Source: Qipengyuania intermedia
GTDB lineage: Bacteria; Pseudomonadota; Alphaproteobacteria; Sphingomonadales; Sphingomonadaceae
Direction: 5' to 3'
Length of the DNA stretch: 64,000 nt
Assembly (NCBI RefSeq): GCF_019711615.1
Contig: NZ_JAIGNS010000001.1
Span: forward strand, 1,054,001-1,118,000
The position numbers were made by a program, and so were the translations under genes. Below the pieces are notes generated by a model. That model ran no database searches. It was not told the DNA's origin and saw only the letters and a list, made by a program, of their open reading frames with translations. Shown piece by piece: positions 60,525 to 64,000 of the stretch (the stretch's first letter is position 1; the number at the start of each line of letters is the position of its first letter).

Positions 60525-61237
60525 ACGCGTTCGCTCAGGCCGCGATCGGTCTTGCACAGCCGGTCCCAGAACCGGAAATAGAGGCCGTAGTTGCATCGAT
60601 ACTCTTCATGATGACGCTGGTGATGGCTGGCGGTTATCAGCCAGCCTCCCAACCGTGAATGAACGAGGCGGCGAGGAAACAATTCCCACCCCATGTGATT
60701 CGTGACCCCCATGATTGTCATTACGGCCAGAACGAGGCCGAGCATCGCGAGATGGATCGGAATGACGAAGACAAGCACGGGGATGACGATGGCGCCGGTA
60801 AGCGCTTCCCAAGGATGGAAGCTCATGGCCGCCCAAGCGGTCGGGGGGCGGCTGGCGTGATGCACCGCATGCATGGCGCGGAACAGGCGCGGGCGATGCA
60901 TCCAGCGGTGCGTCCAGTAGAACCACGTGTCGTGCAACGCCAGGTAGGCCAGCGGCGCGAGGGGCAGATACCACAGGGGCATCGCGTCCCATTGCGTATA
61001 GATCTGCGTCCAGCCGCGTTCCTGCCAGCCCCAGGCGACTATGCCCGCGGGGACCCCGTAGATTGCTGCGGACACAAGCGACCAGGAGATTTCGCGTCGT
61101 ATCTGCGGTCCGAGACGATCGTGGTAGCCCGGACGCGTGAAGCGCGTAGCGAGCGCAAACGCTCCGCTCGATGCGAAGTATCGTACGGCAATGATCGCCG
61201 TCATGGCCAAGGCCGAAAAGAAAATGGCGTCCCACAT
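60521..61237 (-). CDS. Sterol desaturase/fatty acid hydroxylase superfamily membrane protein
   Basis: Diiron membrane enzyme of 238 aa. The eight-His pattern is present: HDTWFYWTHRWMH, HAVHHASRPPTAW, HHQRHHEEYRCNYG, with about four membrane helices. It could be a carotenoid ring hydroxylase-like or lipid hydroxylase; no carotenoid genes lie nearby to decide. It leads a two-gene unit with the DUF2141 protein. Confidence 0.85.
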   Translation of the reverse strand: MWDAIFFSALAMTAIIAVRYFASSGAFALATRFTRPGYHDRLGPQIRREISWSLVSAAIYGVPAGIVAWGWQERGWTQIYTQWDAMPLWYLPLAPLAYLALHDTWFYWTHRWMHRPRLFRAMHAVHHASRPPTAWAAMSFHPWEALTGAIVIPVLVFVIPIHLAMLGLVLAVMTIMGVTNHMGWELFPRRLVHSRLGGWLITASHHQRHHEEYRCNYGLYFRFWDRLCKTDRGLSERV

Positions 61238-61286
61238 GATCCCGCGCGCATTATGGCGCAGGATGCGTTAAAAAAAAGCCGAGAAC

Positions 61287-61790
61287 TTATTCTGCGTTGC
61301 CCCAGGGAGCGCAGTGTGGATCGCCGGCAACGGTTATGCGCCGCATCGCAGCCCGCGCGAGCCGCTCCACCTCCACCTTGCGGCGGGCGGCGGCAAGCGG
61401 ATGAAGCGGCGCCGGACGCACGATTTCCCCGTCATAACCATCGGCCAGGATGATGCCGCAGCAATCCGGGCGATAGTCTTCCCCCTCAAGCACGGACCGG
61501 TCTAGGCTGGGCGGAAGACCCCAGTAGAAACGGTCGCAAAAATCGAGATAATCGGGCCACTTGCCGTCGCCGAGCAGATCGCCGCGTTGCACCTTGATTT
61601 CCACGATGACGACGCGGCCCTTGTTGTCGAGCCCCATGAGATCGGCCCTGCGACCGTTGCGCAGCGGCACTTCGGGTATCAGCCAGACATCGTTTCGCGC
61701 AAAGAGCCGGGCGATGCCGCGTGCCACTTCGACAGCGGTTTCGTTGCCCGCTGCGCGTTCGGCAGGTTCGATGACGGGGGAATCACTCAT
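61287..61790 (-). CDS. mmcB: MmcB family DNA repair protein
   Basis: Putative PD-(D/E)XK endonuclease of 167 aa (DUF1052). Catalytic-type residues E40, D50, E64 and K66 in NGRRADLMG and VIVEIKVQRGD are intact. Damage-response factor in Caulobacter, where it is CtrA-controlled. Start MSDSPVIEP; a CtrA box is not visible. About 50 bases downstream of the next hypothetical gene on the same strand. Confidence 0.88.
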   Translation of the reverse strand: MSDSPVIEPAERAAGNETAVEVARGIARLFARNDVWLIPEVPLRNGRRADLMGLDNKGRVVIVEIKVQRGDLLGDGKWPDYLDFCDRFYWGLPPSLDRSVLEGEDYRPDCCGIILADGYDGEIVRPAPLHPLAAARRKVEVERLARAAMRRITVAGDPHCAPWGNAE

Positions 61791-61839
61791 ACCCCCGAAA
61801 TGGAACAGAATGGGAACGCGGTCAAGCGTGTGGGAGCGT

Positions 61840-62238
61840 TCAGTTTTCGGGGGCCAAGGCGATGATCGCATCGCGCGAAGCGTGGAACTCGCGCCACAAG
61901 GTGAGGGCTGCGCTGGTCGTGTCCTGTCCGGCGGCGCTCAACGCCAGAAGTGCTCTCAGGCCCGGCTGCATCACCGCGGCCAGGTCGTCGACGCCGCGTA
62001 ACACCATGTCGTATTCGTATCCGCCATTGGCTTCGGCGCGCTCGGGCAGCCGCGTCACGGCTTCGCTTTCATCTGGACGGCCAAGCTGGGCAAGCACGCC
62101 GATGGCGGCGGCAGCTTCGTGAACCGCTTCCCACTGCGCGGCCAAATTTGCACGGTCGCGCGCATTGCGCGCACGCCCGCCCAGAGGTGGAAGCATCGTC
62201 GCGTTCGACAGGTCGAATTCGTGGCTCAGCGCGTTCAT
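61840..62238 (-). CDS. Hypothetical helical protein
   Basis: Unrecognised protein of 132 aa, soluble, helix-rich (ARDRANLAAQWEAVHEAAAA, LAAVMQPGLRALLALSAAGQ). No cysteines, signal or membrane segment. Starts at MNALSHEF and is upstream of mmcB on the same strand; the mmcB start lies 50 bases further on. No function proposed. Confidence 0.55.
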   Translation of the reverse strand: MNALSHEFDLSNATMLPPLGGRARNARDRANLAAQWEAVHEAAAAIGVLAQLGRPDESEAVTRLPERAEANGGYEYDMVLRGVDDLAAVMQPGLRALLALSAAGQDTTSAALTLWREFHASRDAIIALAPEN

Positions 62239-62324
62239 GGGGGGGATGTGTAGGACGCCGGCAATTGCCAAATCGCTAACGCTGCGCAACGTCGGCGAGG
62301 AATTTTCTCTGGCAGGGCGCCAGC

Positions 62325-62363
62325 GGCCTTGCTAAGCGCCCGCATCGCCCAGGCGGCAAGGCC
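62325..62363. repeat. Hairpin abutting tRNA-Arg
   Basis: Arms GGCCTTGC (62325-62332) and GCAAGGCC (62356-62363), enclosing a smaller CGCC/GGCG stem. It ends 2 bases before the tRNA 5' end. No T run on either strand. Confidence 0.5.
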
Positions 62364-62365
62364 AG

Positions 62366-62442
<77 letters not shown>

Positions 62443-62527
62443 CTTGCTTCGGGCGTTTCTCCCACCCTCGCATTGCAGGCCGGACGGCGCTGCACTATCG
62501 AGAGGGCTCTCTTTCACGGCGACCGTA

Positions 62528-63550
62528 GTGGAGCGCACCATTCATAACCATCGGACAGCGCCTGAGGCAGGGACGCGCACGCCCGGCAGCGAGCCGCCGT
62601 TCGTGGTCGACAAGCCGCGCATAGCGATGGTCCATAACCCCCGCTCCCATCGCAACAAGGGCAGGCAGGCGGAGCATGTGGATGGCGCCGACATCACTGT
62701 CGTCCAGCCGCGGACGAAGGATGAGTTGTCGGAGGCGCTGGCGCAGCTCCGCGACGACGGTGTCGAATTTCTCATCATCAATGGCGGCGACGGCACAATC
62801 CGTGATGTACTGACCATGGGCCAGGTCGTGTTCGGCGAGAATTGGCCGACGCTCGCGGTCCTGCCACGCGGCAAGACCAACGCGCTCAACGTCGATTTGG
62901 GCGCGCCTTCCGACTGGAGCCTTGCGGCGGCGGTCGAGGCGTTTCGGGCCGGCAAGCGCGTTGAACGCCGCGCTTTGACGATTTCGCGCGACGGCAGCGA
63001 AGAGCTGCCCATGCTCGGTTTCATCTTCGGCGCGGGTGCTTTTACGCTTGGCATCGAAGCGGGGCAGGATGCCCACAAGATCGGGTTTTTCGATTCGCTT
63101 GCGGTGGGGGCGACAACCGCCTGGGGCGTGTTGCAGGTGTTGTTCGGCAGCAATGGCAATCGCTGGCGTCGGGGAACCGCCATGCAGCTCGCTTATGAGC
63201 CGTCGGGTGAAAAAATGCCGCATTCGCGCCACGGCGACCCGGGGCGAAGGCACATCGTACTCGCCACGACGCTCGAGCGCATGCCAATGGGTATCCAGCT
63301 ATTCGGCAAGGGGCAGGCACCGATCCGTCTTGCAATACTGGATCGGCCGAGGCGACGGATATTCATGTCGCTGCCGGCCATCCTGGCGGGCTGGCACCCG
63401 GCGTGGCTGGCGCCCGCAGGCTTGCACCAGATCAGCGCGGAGGCTTTCTCGATCGAACTGGATGCACCGTTCATCCTCGATGGCGAGCATTTTCCCGAGG
63501 GCCGCTACCATGTGGGTCAGGGCCCCGCGCTGACTTTCGTGACCTCGTGA
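62528..63550 (+). CDS. Diacylglycerol kinase-fold protein
   Basis: Protein of about 340 aa with the DAGK catalytic core: MVHNPRSHRNKG, LIINGGDGTIRDVLTMG (GDGT loop) and AVLPRGKTNALNVDLG; the C-terminal half ends FILDGEHFPEGRYHVG, the family beta sandwich. Compared with the 17.9 kb protein it is longer and has an extra middle region (about 180-250). GTG 62528 is my choice; GTG 62603 is also possible. Overlaps the next gene by 4 bases. Confidence 0.75.
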   Translation: MERTIHNHRTAPEAGTRTPGSEPPFVVDKPRIAMVHNPRSHRNKGRQAEHVDGADITVVQPRTKDELSEALAQLRDDGVEFLIINGGDGTIRDVLTMGQVVFGENWPTLAVLPRGKTNALNVDLGAPSDWSLAAAVEAFRAGKRVERRALTISRDGSEELPMLGFIFGAGAFTLGIEAGQDAHKIGFFDSLAVGATTAWGVLQVLFGSNGNRWRRGTAMQLAYEPSGEKMPHSRHGDPGRRHIVLATTLERMPMGIQLFGKGQAPIRLAILDRPRRRIFMSLPAILAGWHPAWLAPAGLHQISAEAFSIELDAPFILDGEHFPEGRYHVGQGPALTFVTS

Positions 63551-64000
63551 TCGAAACGCTTGAGCAGCGTATCGAAGCCTCGCTCGATGCAGAGGTTCGC
63601 CCTGAAGTGTCGGCGTACGCTGCAATGCTCGCCGCAGAGGCCGATGCGCGCGCCGTGCTTTTCTACGGCTCGAACCTGCGCACGGGATCGCTGGAGGGCG
63701 TGCTCGACTTCTACGTCCTGCTTCCTGGCCCGCAGGCGGAGCGGATCTGGCCGCGGGTCAGCTACCGCGAATGGCGCCACGGCGGTGAGGTATTGCGCGC
63801 CAAGATCGCGACCATGTCGCTTGAACAGTTTGCCGAGGCCGCCAGCGGAAGGAGCCGCGATACCACGATCTGGACGCGTTTCGTGCAGCCGAGCGCACTG
63901 GTATTCGCCCAAGACGACGCGCGGGGCGAAGTTCTGGAGGCGATTGCAGACGCGGCCGAAACGGCCGCACGTTTCGCGGCGGCGCTCGGCCCCCGGGGAG
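63547..64000 (+). CDS. Nucleotidyltransferase-like protein, cut by the window edge
   Basis: Open from GTG 63547 to the end of the window (at least 151 residues). LFYGSNLRTGSLEGVLDFYV resembles the GS-x-R-x-G...D segment of Pol beta-type nucleotidyltransferases, but D-F-Y stands where D-x-D is expected. The region YREWRHGGEVLRAKIATMSL follows. It overlaps the lipid-kinase-fold gene (GTGA), so the two are probably one operon. C-terminus not visible; family assignment tentative. Confidence 0.55.
   Translation, partial: MIETLEQRIEASLDAEVRPEVSAYAAMLAAEADARAVLFYGSNLRTGSLEGVLDFYVLLPGPQAERIWPRVSYREWRHGGEVLRAKIATMSLEQFAEAASGRSRDTTIWTRFVQPSALVFAQDDARGEVLEAIADAAETAARFAAALGPRG

Overview
The window looks like one contiguous piece of core chromosome from a GC-rich alphaproteobacterium of the order Sphingomonadales, most likely the Erythrobacteraceae (Erythrobacter, Qipengyuania or Altererythrobacter type). 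That placement is an inference from gene content and order: a kinase-regulator/maf/aroE/coaE/dnaQ cluster, a PIMT/TolC/PopZ-like cluster, a suf operon led by an Rrf2 regulator, a ThiS-ThiG fusion, UrcA, MmcB, DUF1491, DUF2093 and an EI24 protein. I see no insertion sequences, phage genes, CRISPR arrays, plasmid genes or rRNA. There is one tRNA, Arg(CCG). Genes are dense, many start codons overlap the previous stop (ATGA, GTGA), and GTG and TTG starts are common.

Layout. 0-6 kb: overlapping housekeeping genes (regulator of pyruvate phosphate dikinase, maf, aroE, coaE), then dnaQ, hpf, a thioesterase, DUF1491 and a SleB-type wall hydrolase ending in a terminator. 6-13.3 kb, mostly minus: xth, erpA, a CBS protein, a 2Fe-2S protein, an S9 peptidase, a PopZ-like protein, TolC and a reduced PIMT-like protein. 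13.4-20 kb, mostly plus: class I fumarase, a LytS/LytTR two-component pair, UrcA (minus), a lipid kinase and a phosphoesterase. 20-30 kb: rplM-rpsI, cutA-ctaA, a MerC-like protein behind a palindromic operator, thiS-thiG, a long-chain acyl-CoA ligase, ggt and pyrD. 30.1-30.45 kb is the only gap over 300 bases; it carries an isolated strong terminator and a candidate small RNA.

30.4-39 kb: an AraC regulator and the suf operon, Rrf2-sufB-[3 extra genes]-sufC-sufD-sufS-sufT-[GNAT]-sufA. The three extra genes encode two small exported proteins and a DUF559 nuclease-fold protein that seems to lack a catalytic acid. 39-54 kb: a three-repeat hypothetical protein, an EI24 protein, a PfkB kinase, a cytochrome c, divergent purD/xseA with overlapping start codons, an M23 peptidase, rpmB, tadA, RNase T2, nadC and a second LytS/LytTR pair. 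53-64 kb: an HD protein carrying the diiron-oxygenase ligand pattern, DsbA-like and BepA-like envelope proteins, an alpha/beta hydrolase overlapping an App1-type phosphatase, a large acidic PAS protein, a sterol-desaturase-type hydroxylase, mmcB, tRNA-Arg, a second lipid-kinase-fold gene and a truncated nucleotidyltransferase-like gene at the edge.

The points most worth following are the extra genes and operator of the suf operon, the orphan terminator/sRNA at 30.2 kb, the HD-domain putative oxygenase, the MerC operator, the urcA leader, and several CtrA-like boxes in front of unknown genes.
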